Shown here one piece after another: positions 1-7,279 of a DNA stretch of 64,000 nt. This stretch comes from a virus. How positions within the stretch are numbered: the first letter of the stretch is position 1; every line of letters starts with the position of its first letter. Below the pieces are notes generated by a model, which worked only from the letters and a program-made list of their open reading frames with translations, did not search any database and was not told where the DNA came from. The stretch lies in the IMG/VR virus record IMGVR_UViG_3300047509_000156, positions 1-64,000 of that record; one strand, written 5' to 3'. The position numbers and the translations under genes were made by a program.

Positions 1-31
1 GCGCAAACAACTCGACGCCGTCAAGCGGGCC

Positions 32-838
32 ATGATCGGCAAGCCCCAACCACTCGACCGCTTCTGGCTCGACCCATCCCGCCTCATGTCGGACGCCGGC
101 ATGACACCCGATCCCTGGCAGATGGACCTGCTGCGGACGCCGGACTGCTGGACGCTCTGCATAGCTGCACGCGGCGGAGGGAAGTCACAAGTAGCGGCGG
201 CGCTGGCGCTACGCAAGATCATTCTGGAGCCCAAGACGCTGGCCATCGTCATCTCCCAGAAAGAGGACCTTGCCAAGGAGTTCTTCAACGACCGCTTCCT
301 GCCGCTGTGGCGCGGCCTTGGTGAACCGCTCAAAAAGGGCAACCCTTTCGTTGCCGAGATAAAACTTTCCAATGGCAGCCGCTTCAAGGCGTACCCGCAA
401 ACCGAAGGGATTCGCGGCATCCATCCGCACCTGGCTGTCATCGACGAGGCTGCCCGTATCGATGACAAGATGTTTACAGCTATCACGGGAATGCTCGGCC
501 CCAACAACGGCAGGATCATTGCCATCTCGACTCCAGTTGGCCAGCAGGGATTCTTCTTCTATTCGTGGAAGAATGACGACCAGTACCCCGATGGCAAGGA
601 AGGTGTGCAGACGGGCAAAGTCATGTGGAAGAAGATCCGCGTGACAGCCGATATGTGCCCACGACTGACTCCGCAGTTTCTTGCCGAGGCACGTCAGCGA
701 CTCGGCGAGAGGGATTTTGCCACGGAATTCTTCTGTGCCTTCCCGACACTGATCAACCAGATGTTCTCCGATGACGATATCGAGGCCGCCTTCCGCCCCC
801 ACGACGGCACCCGACCGCTGCGTCTCAGGAGAGACTGA
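32..838 (+). CDS. terL: Terminase large subunit, ATPase half (split gene)
   Basis: DNA-packaging motor ATPase that translocates phage DNA into the prohead. Seen: adenine-contact PWQ (28-30), Walker A AARGGGKS (45-52), Walker B LAVIDEA (134-140) and coupling motif IAISTP (163-168). The protein stops after the ATPase domain, at a point where family members normally continue into an RNase H-like nuclease; that domain is in a separate gene at 5507. The reading frame stays open upstream to the window edge, so the true start could lie outside; no clear ribosome-binding site precedes the ATG. Its stop overlaps the next ATG (TGATG). Domain call is firm; whether the two halves act as one enzyme is inferred. 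Confidence 0.93.
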   Translation: MIGKPQPLDRFWLDPSRLMSDAGMTPDPWQMDLLRTPDCWTLCIAARGGGKSQVAAALALRKIILEPKTLAIVISQKEDLAKEFFNDRFLPLWRGLGEPLKKGNPFVAEIKLSNGSRFKAYPQTEGIRGIHPHLAVIDEAARIDDKMFTAITGMLGPNNGRIIAISTPVGQQGFFFYSWKNDDQYPDGKEGVQTGKVMWKKIRVTADMCPRLTPQFLAEARQRLGERDFATEFFCAFPTLINQMFSDDDIEAAFRPHDGTRPLRLRRD

Positions 839-1035
839 TGGATCGTAAGACCGCCTACCAGCAAGCGTATGCCGATCTCTTCCGCCTGATCGTCACCAGC
901 AACTGGTGCGATATCCAGCAAGAGTACCACGACCGTGTCACTCGCATGGATGCCTTGCCGGGCAGCGACCGCGACAAGACGGCATGGGGACTAGAGGTTG
1001 GCGCACTGCTCTACCAGCGTCTGGTGTATGGTTAG
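838..1035 (+). CDS. Small hypothetical protein coupled to terminase
   Basis: A 65-residue protein starting at the ATG that overlaps the terminase stop, so probably translated by coupling. Contains a Trp/Tyr-rich amphipathic helix pattern and no recognisable domain. It is the last rightward gene before a leftward block and its 3' end overlaps the convergent neighbour by four bases. Function unknown. Confidence 0.6.
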   Translation: MDRKTAYQQAYADLFRLIVTSNWCDIQQEYHDRVTRMDALPGSDRDKTAWGLEVGALLYQRLVYG

Positions 1036-1289
1036 AACGGTATTTGCACTTCAAGTGATATGTAGTCGGCGTACTCCTCGTATCCCAGATCGATGATGCG
1101 GTCGCGAAGCACACACAATCTCTCGTCGATCTGTTCCTTACCCTCTGGCTCACGAGGAAAGTACCTGTGGTTGATGAAGTCAAAACTCGGGTAGAGAGCG
1201 TCGAATACCGCCCTCTCTAACTGGAGGAATGTTTCATCCTCGCGGCAGAGTTTGTAGGCGGCACGATGAGTAAAGTAGCGACTGCTCAT
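1032..1289 (-). CDS. Hypothetical protein (85 aa)
   Basis: Acidic protein of 85 residues rich in Arg/Glu and aromatic residues, not recognised. Its ATG overlaps the stop of the tiny upstream gene (ATGA), placing it in the leftward operon that starts near 5.3 kb. It converges on the terminase ATPase gene. Confidence 0.6.
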   Translation of the reverse strand: MSSRYFTHRAAYKLCREDETFLQLERAVFDALYPSFDFINHRYFPREPEGKEQIDERLCVLRDRIIDLGYEEYADYISLEVQIPF

Positions 1290-1375
1290 GTCAGCCTCGT
1301 TCCACAGTGGAAGCAGAAGTTGCCGTTTTCCCTCACTGCGTTATGTGTATACGGACAATTGCTTCGACGGTCCAT
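1286..1375 (-). CDS. Tiny zinc-ribbon-like protein (29 aa)
   Basis: ATG at 1375 opens a 29-residue frame with a Cys at position 7 and a closing FCFHC knuckle near 19-23, the pattern of a miniature zinc ribbon. Its stop overlaps the next gene's ATG. It overlaps the end of the frameshifted gene upstream. Short length makes the call tentative, but similar tiny Cys-knuckle genes recur all over this window. Confidence 0.4.
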   Translation of the reverse strand: MDRRSNCPYTHNAVRENGNFCFHCGTRLT

Positions 1376-1558
1376 GTCGATTGGTAACGATTGCCGGTGA
1401 CGCTCAACCACGTCGGCCAGGGCGTCAGGAAGATCGTCACTGTGGGCAGTTCTGTGACATGGGCACGGATCTCGATGCCGGTGATGCCCATTCCACCATT
1501 AGGGTCTTATCCCCAGGACGAGGCAGAGTTGCCGGCCGAATTCGAGTCCGCTGATCAT
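1333..1558 (-). pseudogene. Small gene broken by a frameshift
   Basis: ATG at 1558 overlaps the preceding stop and begins a frame reading MISGLEFGRQLCLVLGIRP, then TAA. In another frame, beginning just before the stop, the protein-like sequence continues (NGGMGITGIEIR and on to a TGA at 1333). Deleting one C from the CCC run just before the TAA would join the two into a single protein of about 73 residues. The downstream part could also start alone at the ATG at 1491 (52 residues). It may be a real disruption or a sequence error. Confidence 0.45.
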
Positions 1559-2133
1559 CAGAACAGATTCTCCACCGTCCCTGGACTGTTCCCAGTCTGA
1601 CGGAACCTTTTCCTCTCCACCTGATTGTCGCTCTCCCTGTCATCCTCGACGTTCCACCAACCTCTGCGGATCACCTCGACAACCGCCTCGAAGGCGGCAC
1701 GGCAGGTTTTGAACGGTTGAACGATACCGAGTCCACCAGCACCGACGATGTATTCCATGAGGTGTTCCGGTAAGTTGCACGGCCTATCGTTCAGACTGAT
1801 CATCGGTGATCTGGCCCAGAACCACGTCCTGTTCTGGTACTTGTGGTGCGGCCAGCGGTGCGTCGCCGCCAGCCATCCCCATCCTTTCGCCCTCATCTCG
1901 TCGCCACGGTCCAGGGCGTCGTCCGCGAGTAGCAACAGAACCTCGTTGCGGTCCTCGTCGATCATCGCCAGGAGATGTTCGCGATCCGTCGCCTTACTTC
2001 TCTGCTCCAGTTTCTTCTCGGCTATCTCACAGCGAGAGTAGAGCATCAAGATCCGTCTCTCGATGTCCCCACCGGGAATGCTGGCGTTGTCGAGTATTTC
2101 GAGGATGGCCAGTTCTTGTCTAGGAGTGATCAT
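1558..2133 (-). CDS. Hypothetical protein with degenerate Gemmata-type motif
   Basis: 191 residues from the ATG at 2133, which overlaps the upstream stop (ATGA); a longer frame upstream lacks coding character. A central segment (EDRNEVLLLLADDALDRGDE) resembles the TIGR02996 motif common in Gemmata proteins, in which a D..PRL.LADWLEE.GD pattern is conserved, but the Trp is missing. This is followed by an Arg/Trp/His-rich stretch. Function unknown; the motif assignment is weak. Confidence 0.6.
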   Translation of the reverse strand: MITPRQELAILEILDNASIPGGDIERRILMLYSRCEIAEKKLEQRSKATDREHLLAMIDEDRNEVLLLLADDALDRGDEMRAKGWGWLAATHRWPHHKYQNRTWFWARSPMISLNDRPCNLPEHLMEYIVGAGGLGIVQPFKTCRAAFEAVVEVIRRGWWNVEDDRESDNQVERKRFRQTGNSPGTVENLF

Positions 2134-2771
2134 GGCTTTTCTCGCAGGTACTTGTCTGCTTCCAGCACGGCCGCTTGCGGCGTGACGCGAGAGTTGTGAT
2201 CGTAACTGAGAAGTTCGCGCGGGCAGAATCCGTCCTGATTTATTACTCCCCAGCCGCCATCTCTCCATTGCCGTACCGACCAGCCTTTTCGTATCAGTAC
2301 GTCGAACGCCTTCTTGCTCTCGCCAGAATTCTCGGCCTCCTCGTAGCCGCTCTTGTACGCCTCCCCCACGTTATCGAGGGATAGGTCGTGGACTATCCTG
2401 GTGAGCCAGCGGATGTGCGCGAAGAGGCTGGGGATTATCTCTGTCGCAAGCCGAGCCTTGTCCGCGATCTCGACAAGGTTCCCTAATCGTGCCGTCTCCA
2501 AACGTCGGCAGGCTTCATTCCACCTTCCTTGAGACTCCGCTACCTCCTCCTCGCTCATGGGCGCCCCCGGCAGGTCGTTCGCCAGGGCCTCAGCGGCGCC
2601 TTCGCGGCGGGCACGCTCCAGGAGGGGGAGGACGGCCTTGCGGTATGCCTCAACCTGTTTCTGGAAGCCGCTTGGGAACCGCCTCGAAGATCCGGCGATG
2701 GCCATGCTGCCGAGCAAGATGAGGTCGCCCTCCAGGCGGATCATCTCCTCCGCGATCTTCTCGTTGGTCAT
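2130..2771 (-). CDS. Hypothetical protein, paralogue of the gene at 60218
   Basis: 213 residues, largely helical, beginning MTNEKIAEEMIRLE. The gene at 60218-60832 shows the same opening (MKTNEQIAQEMVKV), a shared PLSDEALESARLAWKK-like middle (here PMSEEEVAESQGRWNE) and a shared 'LFAHI..LTR..' segment, so the two are diverged copies about 58 kb apart. The C-terminal 60 residues here (Trp-rich, GWSVRQWRDGGWG) are absent from the other copy. No enzymatic motif seen. Confidence 0.7.
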   Translation of the reverse strand: MTNEKIAEEMIRLEGDLILLGSMAIAGSSRRFPSGFQKQVEAYRKAVLPLLERARREGAAEALANDLPGAPMSEEEVAESQGRWNEACRRLETARLGNLVEIADKARLATEIIPSLFAHIRWLTRIVHDLSLDNVGEAYKSGYEEAENSGESKKAFDVLIRKGWSVRQWRDGGWGVINQDGFCPRELLSYDHNSRVTPQAAVLEADKYLREKP

Positions 2772-3319
2772 GGCTTCCTCTTCAGTCCGAAGTCCCGCTT
2801 CTTAATCTTGGCGAATTTCCCTTCTGGTCCGTGGAAGACGATCCCCTCGATGTCCTTGTCGGATAGGTAGGCGCGCAGTCCGTCGAAATTGCGTGGCACA
2901 CCGTCGAGGATCAATCCAACCGAATAGGGTACAACCTTGACCAGCGTGTGCTCGGTGTACTTCTCCGGGTTTCCCTGGATCTTTGGTCCAACCGCTTCGT
3001 AGATACCATCAGCGGGCCAGAAGGTATCAATAACATAGCGGTGTTCCTTGGCCAGGAGATCGAACGCTTCCCACAGATACTTGTCGGCCGGATCGCCTCG
3101 CTCGCACTCGACGTAACTGGCCTCATCGTAGTCGCCATCTGTCGGCTTCTGCCGCTTCATGAGAACACCGCCGTGAACGCAGACGTTGGTCCCATCCAAC
3201 TTTCGAGTCGCCACCCCGAGGCCGTCAGCGACCCACTGGCATTCCGTCTTGAGGACGTTCTTGACCGGGTGGCCTTTAATTGTCTCGTCGCGCTCGAACA
3301 TGGTTGGAATCTTCCGCAT
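2768..3319 (-). CDS. RNA-ligase-like nucleotidyltransferase
   Basis: 183 residues from the ATG at 3319, which has a good AAGGAG site eight bases upstream; a longer frame runs into the tRNA and is rejected. Covalent nucleotidyltransferase motifs are visible: motif I KLDGTN with the candidate AMP-accepting Lys at 40, a motif III-like YEAVGPKIQGN (108-116), motif IV EGIVFH (158-163) and motif V KIKKRDF (171-177). The size fits the small RNA-ligase-like proteins (DUF5565 type). It should adenylate itself and may seal nicked RNA. It lies directly downstream of a tRNA gene, which suggests tRNA repair, an inference only. Confidence 0.8.
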   Translation of the reverse strand: MRKIPTMFERDETIKGHPVKNVLKTECQWVADGLGVATRKLDGTNVCVHGGVLMKRQKPTDGDYDEASYVECERGDPADKYLWEAFDLLAKEHRYVIDTFWPADGIYEAVGPKIQGNPEKYTEHTLVKVVPYSVGLILDGVPRNFDGLRAYLSDKDIEGIVFHGPEGKFAKIKKRDFGLKRKP

Positions 3320-3342
3320 CGATAATCTCCTTGAAATGTTAG

Positions 3343-3417
3343 TCGGAATGATTGGATTTGAACCAATGCCCTCCCGGTCCCAGGCCGGGCGCTCTAGCCA
3401 AACTGAGCTACATTCCG
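3343..3417 (-). tRNA. tRNA-Pro(UGG) with unusual anticodon loop
   Basis: All four arms fold by hand: acceptor CGGAATG/CATTCCG, D stem GCTC/GAGC, anticodon stem CCCGG/CCGGG, T arm ATTGG-TTCAAAT-CCAAT, discriminator A; no encoded CCA. The loop reads C-C-U-G-G-G-A, giving anticodon UGG (Pro). Position 33 is C instead of the nearly invariant U, and position 32 is also C, where bacterial tRNA-Pro usually has UU. The body is otherwise intact. Confidence 0.88.
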
Positions 3418-3424
3418 CATAAAA

Positions 3425-3509
3425 ACCCTGCCGAGGAGACTCTTGCGGGTCGTTACCACCAAATGACACGCCGGTAAAGAATCCGTGTCGCTGGTATCCT
3501 CGGCAGGGT
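3425..3509 (-). terminator. Long structured hairpin ending in a U-run
   Basis: A perfect 13-bp inverted repeat (3425-3437 with 3497-3509, core CCCTGCCGAGGA) closes a 59-base loop that contains a second short stem (GACACG/CGTGTC). On the leftward strand the closing arm is followed by a TTTTT run, as in an intrinsic terminator. It lies just after the 602-residue gene and before the tRNA-Pro. The large loop is unusual for a simple terminator; it may be a small structured RNA or a processing stem. Confidence 0.55.
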
Positions 3510-3520
3510 GGCTCAAGTGG

Positions 3521-5329
3521 TTAATCAAATCGATCCAGCCTTACCGTCCACACCCCGGCTGCTGTCCGTACGCGCAACAGGCAGTCGAGGCTCTTGTCGT
3601 GGCTCTGGATCGCGTACCCGTTGGCGTCTCCCTCCTCCTTGTCGGTGACGATTGCCGAGTTGGCATACGCCTCCATCGCGTGACGGATGTCGCGGTACTC
3701 ACTGCGGAGCGATTCGGGGAAAAAGGCGCCACCAATGTCCATCGTCGCCCTGGCCCCTTCGAGGGCGAACAGTGCCATCTCTGGATGGTGGGCAAACTGC
3801 TCCGGCTTTTGCCAGTGCGGCGGGCAGCGGCAGATCAGGTTCACCTTGACCCAGGATGGCGAGTGGAGCGACCACTGCTGCGGTGGCGATCCGTAGGTGT
3901 GCAAGTACCACGACACGGGGTTGCGCTGCCGCTGGTACTCGAACTTCAGTTCTTCGCTTGCTCCAGACTCCAGAGCAGCAGCCGACATATCCCACGGCGC
4001 CACGACGATCCGTTCGCTCGTCGGAATAAGAACGTCCAACCAATCCCACTGAAGTATTGGTGGCGCCTCCGCGTTGACTGCCGTCACTAGGCCATAGTAG
4101 GACGTTTGCCGGCCCGAGACGTAATACTCCAGCGATAGTGCCTCGGGTAATACCGTGTCGCGGAACTTCACCCACGTCATCGTCTGCTGAGGCAGTTCGA
4201 GGAATGACGCTCCGGTTTCCTTGGATCGCTGGATGAGGTGATCGAAGGCGCCACGGATTGTGTCCTCTCGCTGTGTTCGCGGCTTCCAGATGATTCCCTG
4301 TGGCAGGATGTCGCTCATCTTGGCAAACCGCCGCTGGAGCGCGCCGGCGGACTTCAGTTTCTCCACGACCGCGTTGCCGGCCGCGATCTGGCCTTCCGTG
4401 ATCGTCTGCGGACGTTGATAGGCGAGAGGGTGCATCTTCTGCGCCCACCGCCTCTTGATGGCGTCGAAGGTCATACCGCTCTTGATGTCGTCGAGCAGCG
4501 TCGAGATCATCGTCGAGCGAACGTGGCAGAATCCCACCGGCGCCGTGGCCACGGCGAGCCAGATCATGTTGGCGCGTCGTAATTCGTGCTTTACATCCTT
4601 AAGCCTCTGGTGGAGAGACAGGAACCACTCCGCGACGCCGTGGACCTTCTCGCTCCTCTCCAGGGAATCCGACTTGAGGACGGCAACAGCCTGCTCGACG
4701 GTGCCAAGCGAGTAGTCGGCCAGAGCGGACGAGAGCATTCCAAACTCCTCCCGCTTCTGCGCCATCATCTGCTCGGCCGTCAGGGTGGGGTGCTTGAACG
4801 GTCGCGTGTTGATCCCCGACAGGTGCGTCCACGTCCCCGTCTGCGGTATACCCCACACCTCGTCGGAGGAGAGAAAGACGCCCGTGACGCGAGCCCTGGC
4901 GACAATGCCACACATTGCCACTCCAGAGTCTTGGAAGAATGGCGGGAACCCACCGACCGCGTTATCCCACAGCACAGGCCAAGACTTCCCGTGTCCATCG
5001 ATTGTCGTCAGCCCGCCGTATCTCTCGATAAAGTGGCGACATGCCGAGCAGCAATAATGCTGCCGTGGTCCGCTATAGATGACAACTGTTGCCGGGCAGT
5101 GCTTTTGGTGTGCCTCGGCAGACGGACCAGTGCGGTCAGCGCCGCAGGTGCAGATACTGTAGGCTTTCCCTCCAGGGATACCGTGAAGGTACTCATCGAA
5201 CAAGTAACTGGCATCCGTGGCAAAGAGCGGTCCCCGTGCCGCCGCCGTCCTCTGGCGTATCAGGTTCTCGAACTGGTGGTAGGCATGGTCGCTCTCGACA
5301 CGCGCTGACATGGCGGTTTTCTCGGACAT
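3521..5329 (-). CDS. Large unknown protein (602 aa)
   Basis: 602 residues, first gene of the leftward block downstream of the tRNA-Thr-like gene and promoter P1. An N-terminal Cys/His cluster (SICTCGADRTG..., HCPAT..., YCCSACRHF, residues about 55-100) suggests a metal-binding module. The rest is a mixed alpha/beta protein with many Trp/Tyr and segments such as NPVSWYLHTYG and WSLHSPSWVKVN. I do not recognise a family. No catalytic motif is evident. Its isolated position with tRNAs and an RNA-ligase-like gene suggests an early or accessory role, which is inference. Confidence 0.75.
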   Translation of the reverse strand: MSEKTAMSARVESDHAYHQFENLIRQRTAAARGPLFATDASYLFDEYLHGIPGGKAYSICTCGADRTGPSAEAHQKHCPATVVIYSGPRQHYCCSACRHFIERYGGLTTIDGHGKSWPVLWDNAVGGFPPFFQDSGVAMCGIVARARVTGVFLSSDEVWGIPQTGTWTHLSGINTRPFKHPTLTAEQMMAQKREEFGMLSSALADYSLGTVEQAVAVLKSDSLERSEKVHGVAEWFLSLHQRLKDVKHELRRANMIWLAVATAPVGFCHVRSTMISTLLDDIKSGMTFDAIKRRWAQKMHPLAYQRPQTITEGQIAAGNAVVEKLKSAGALQRRFAKMSDILPQGIIWKPRTQREDTIRGAFDHLIQRSKETGASFLELPQQTMTWVKFRDTVLPEALSLEYYVSGRQTSYYGLVTAVNAEAPPILQWDWLDVLIPTSERIVVAPWDMSAAALESGASEELKFEYQRQRNPVSWYLHTYGSPPQQWSLHSPSWVKVNLICRCPPHWQKPEQFAHHPEMALFALEGARATMDIGGAFFPESLRSEYRDIRHAMEAYANSAIVTDKEEGDANGYAIQSHDKSLDCLLRVRTAAGVWTVRLDRFD

Positions 5330-5368
5330 GGGGGAACTCCTGTGCGTAAGTGCGTAAATCAGAAACAG

Positions 5369-5440
5369 AGCCAGGTGGGGGAATCGAACCGCCCATCTCC
5401 GTCTTACGCTGACGGCGCCTTACCGTTGGGCCAACCAGGC
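5369..5440 (-). tRNA. tRNA-Thr(CGU)-like gene, possibly degenerate
   Basis: A 72-base cloverleaf can be drawn: acceptor GCCTGGT/ACCTGGC (one U-U mismatch), D stem GCC/GGC, anticodon stem CCGTC/GACGG, loop A-G-C-G-U-A-A, T arm GGCGG-TTCGATT-CCCCC (one C-C mismatch), discriminator U. The loop places anticodon CGU (Thr), matching the usual C-U-C-G-U-A-A loop of tRNA-Thr except that positions 32-33 are AG, so U33 is lost. The two stem mismatches mean it could be decaying. Promoter P1 lies just upstream. Confidence 0.65.
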
Positions 5441-5455
5441 TTCTACACGACAGTA

Positions 5456-5483
5456 TATACGCTGGACTGGTTCGTGCGTGACA
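5456..5483 (-). promoter_or_regulatory. Phage promoter P1 (TGTCAC-N15-GCGTATA)
   Basis: On the leftward strand TGTCAC (5483-5478) is followed after exactly 15 bases by GCGTATA (5462-5456), 16 bases before the tRNA-Thr-like 5' end. The same pair with the same spacing occurs at four other gene starts in this window. It would drive the tRNAs, the 602-residue gene and the small genes down to 1032. Confidence 0.65.
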
Positions 5484-5506
5484 GGAAAATCAGATAGAAT
5501 TTCGGA

Positions 5507-6385
5507 ATGGCCGAATACACCATCAACCCACCATGGGTCTTCGCTCAACCCGGCTTCAAGCCAGGGTTATCCTGTCCGATCTGTTGCGCCAACCTGCCAC
5601 CACTGGACGAGGACGGCAAGTCTTTCTGCTCCGTCTGCGGCACGATGCATGAGGATGCCTCTCAGAAGCGTCCGTCCAGTGTCCCCTACATCGTCGGCGT
5701 TGATCTGGGAAAACTCCGCGACCCGTCCGCTTTCGTCGCCTACAAGACTTCTGCCGTGGGAGAACAGACAGCTTACTCAGCCGTCGCTCTGGAGCGATTC
5801 GATAAGGGTACTCCTTATCCCAAGATCCGCAAGACGATAGCCAGTTGGGTATCCAGAGAGCCTCTGGATGAGGCACCTCTTGTTGTGGACGCCACAGGCG
5901 TAGGAGGACCCGTCGTCGATGAGATGCAGGAGATGCCCGAACTTCGCGGTCGCATCGTCCCCGTGACGATCACTCAGGGTTTAGCAATATCCTGGGATAA
6001 GACGACGAAGATGTGGCACGTCGCCAAGAGGCACCTGGCCTCGGTGATTCAGGCCACCCTCTCCAGCGGACGGCTCATCATCCCTCCCGCCGACGAGAGT
6101 TGGACGCCCCAGGAAAAGGGTTCGTGGACACGGATAATTAAGGTTCTTGAGGAGGAGTTCAAGAACTTCACCATCAAGATCACGACTCACGGAAACGAGA
6201 CTATGTCCGCATGGCGAGACAACGTGGACAACGATGACATTCTCATGGCAACCGCAACGTGTCTGTGGTGGTCCGAGTACCGCCAGTTGGCCCAGGCTGT
6301 CAGTTTCGCCAGCGGTGCTCCAACAATCAGTCCCGACGCCTTCTCTCTGCCCGGCATGACGGACCCCAGGACGATTCGGATATGA
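5507..6385 (+). CDS. terL: Terminase large subunit, nuclease half (split gene)
   Basis: 292 residues carrying the RNase H-like headful nuclease of TerL that cuts concatemeric DNA at packaging. Seen: acidic residues in VGVDLGKLRDPS (D66), VVDATGVGG (D128) and NDDILMA (D243/D244). No ATPase motifs are present; those lie in the gene at 32-838, separated by 4.5 kb of opposite-strand genes. The N-terminus adds a CPICC...CSVC zinc knuckle (23-44) not usual for this domain, perhaps a docking element for the other half. The start is the first ATG; no strong ribosome site is seen. Confidence 0.9.
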   Translation: MAEYTINPPWVFAQPGFKPGLSCPICCANLPPLDEDGKSFCSVCGTMHEDASQKRPSSVPYIVGVDLGKLRDPSAFVAYKTSAVGEQTAYSAVALERFDKGTPYPKIRKTIASWVSREPLDEAPLVVDATGVGGPVVDEMQEMPELRGRIVPVTITQGLAISWDKTTKMWHVAKRHLASVIQATLSSGRLIIPPADESWTPQEKGSWTRIIKVLEEEFKNFTIKITTHGNETMSAWRDNVDNDDILMATATCLWWSEYRQLAQAVSFASGAPTISPDAFSLPGMTDPRTIRI

Positions 6386-6522
6386 GACACACCGACGCCG
6401 AGCCGTTCTTCGTGGCGCTGATGCTCAACCTGATCCTGGTCGCTCTTGGGCTGGCTGGACTGGGGTTGGAGCATCTAAGTCGAACTCTTCTGACTCTATC
6501 GGGAGTTCCCCAGCGCGAATGA
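6382..6522 (+). CDS. Small membrane protein (46 aa)
   Basis: The ATG at 6382 overlaps the terminase-nuclease stop (ATGA). The 46-residue product has one clear hydrophobic segment (residues about 10-29, FVALMLNLILVALGLAGLGL). It overlaps the convergent gene at 6425 by about 100 bases on the other strand, which lowers confidence. It could be a lysis or membrane accessory protein, but nothing specific shows this. Confidence 0.45.
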   Translation: MRHTDAEPFFVALMLNLILVALGLAGLGLEHLSRTLLTLSGVPQRE

Positions 6523-6697
6523 CGTTCTGTGGTCCCGGAGATCCATCGCCGTACATGATCAGGTCCTCGTCGATAAACTGCGCCAGTAGCGCAATCGCCG
6601 CCTCGTCGCGTATCATTAGACGAGGGTTACGATTGATCTCCTGACGCAATCGCTTGTAGGCGTTGCGGGCCATACGCTGGATCACTTCTCCGGTCAC
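6425..6697 (-). CDS. Hypothetical protein (90 aa)
   Basis: Basic helical N-terminal half and a Pro/Glu-rich tail (TPVQPAQERPG). Last gene of the long leftward operon. Its 3' part overlaps the small rightward membrane-protein frame. Not recognised. Confidence 0.6.
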   Translation of the reverse strand: MTGEVIQRMARNAYKRLRQEINRNPRLMIRDEAAIALLAQFIDEDLIMYGDGSPGPQNVIRAGELPIESEEFDLDAPTPVQPAQERPGSG

Positions 6698-6698
6698 T

Positions 6699-6902
6699 TT
6701 AACTCCTTGGTACTCTCGACAGTCTCAGCGCCAAGGCGGTTGCCGAAGCAGGCGTTTCTTCGCCGACGTTAGCGGTGTAGTTCCTGTACTCAACGCTGCC
6801 GCCACAGCCGCGAAGTTCGCACTCGCACCAGGCACAAATGCCGTGTCGAAGGTGGTAGAGTTGCTTCCCACATCGCGTGCATTCTTCAAGTCCTTCGTCC
6901 AT
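6699..6902 (-). CDS. Small zinc-ribbon protein (67 aa)
   Basis: Two Cys pairs, CTRC (8-11) and CAWCEC (23-28), plus a further Cys, fit a compact zinc ribbon. The start abuts the stop of the neighbouring gene. One of many small Cys-knuckle genes in the leftward operon. Likely a DNA-, RNA- or protein-binding accessory factor; no finer assignment is possible. Confidence 0.6.
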   Translation of the reverse strand: MDEGLEECTRCGKQLYHLRHGICAWCECELRGCGGSVEYRNYTANVGEETPASATALALRLSRVPRS

Positions 6903-7106
6903 TTACCACTCCGATGTTGTTTCGGCGAGCAAGACAACTGGCGTGTAGGTGTCGTGCCCCGACTGGCATTCCCAGCGGACGCTGACGACACGCCACTGGC
7001 GATCGTCGATGCGGATAGTGTGTCCTGTCAGCGGCACGGCCAACATCGACAGGATACAGTCTTCCTTCTTTGATAGTTGGTGGAAGATGACGTGGACGGG
7101 GATCAT
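6903..7106 (-). CDS. Hypothetical protein (67 aa)
   Basis: Beta-rich 67-residue protein. Its ATG shares bases with the stop of the GTG-started gene upstream, indicating translational coupling. No family recognised. Confidence 0.6.
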   Translation of the reverse strand: MIPVHVIFHQLSKKEDCILSMLAVPLTGHTIRIDDRQWRVVSVRWECQSGHDTYTPVVLLAETTSEW

Positions 7107-7279
7107 GTGGCCTCCTTGGGCGTATCGTTCTTGTGGATCATGCGCAGGTAGTGCGTGACGAGTTGCTTGTGGATACGAACCATAGCAGCATCGTCATCGC
7201 GAGACTGGGCGTGTTCTAGCTCCCTCTCCAGCCTTTCGGCAATCTTGATGTCGTCCTGATTTCCCTTGAGTGGACTCAC
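7103..7279 (-). CDS. Small hypothetical protein, GTG start (58 aa)
   Basis: A 58-residue frame starting at a GTG that overlaps the stop of the giant sigma-fusion gene (GTGA) and ending in an overlap with the next ATG. The product is a charged, helical protein (AERLERELEHAQSRDDDAA) with little else. The double overlap supports it as a real gene. Confidence 0.6.
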   Translation of the reverse strand: MSPLKGNQDDIKIAERLERELEHAQSRDDDAAMVRIHKQLVTHYLRMIHKNDTPKEAT

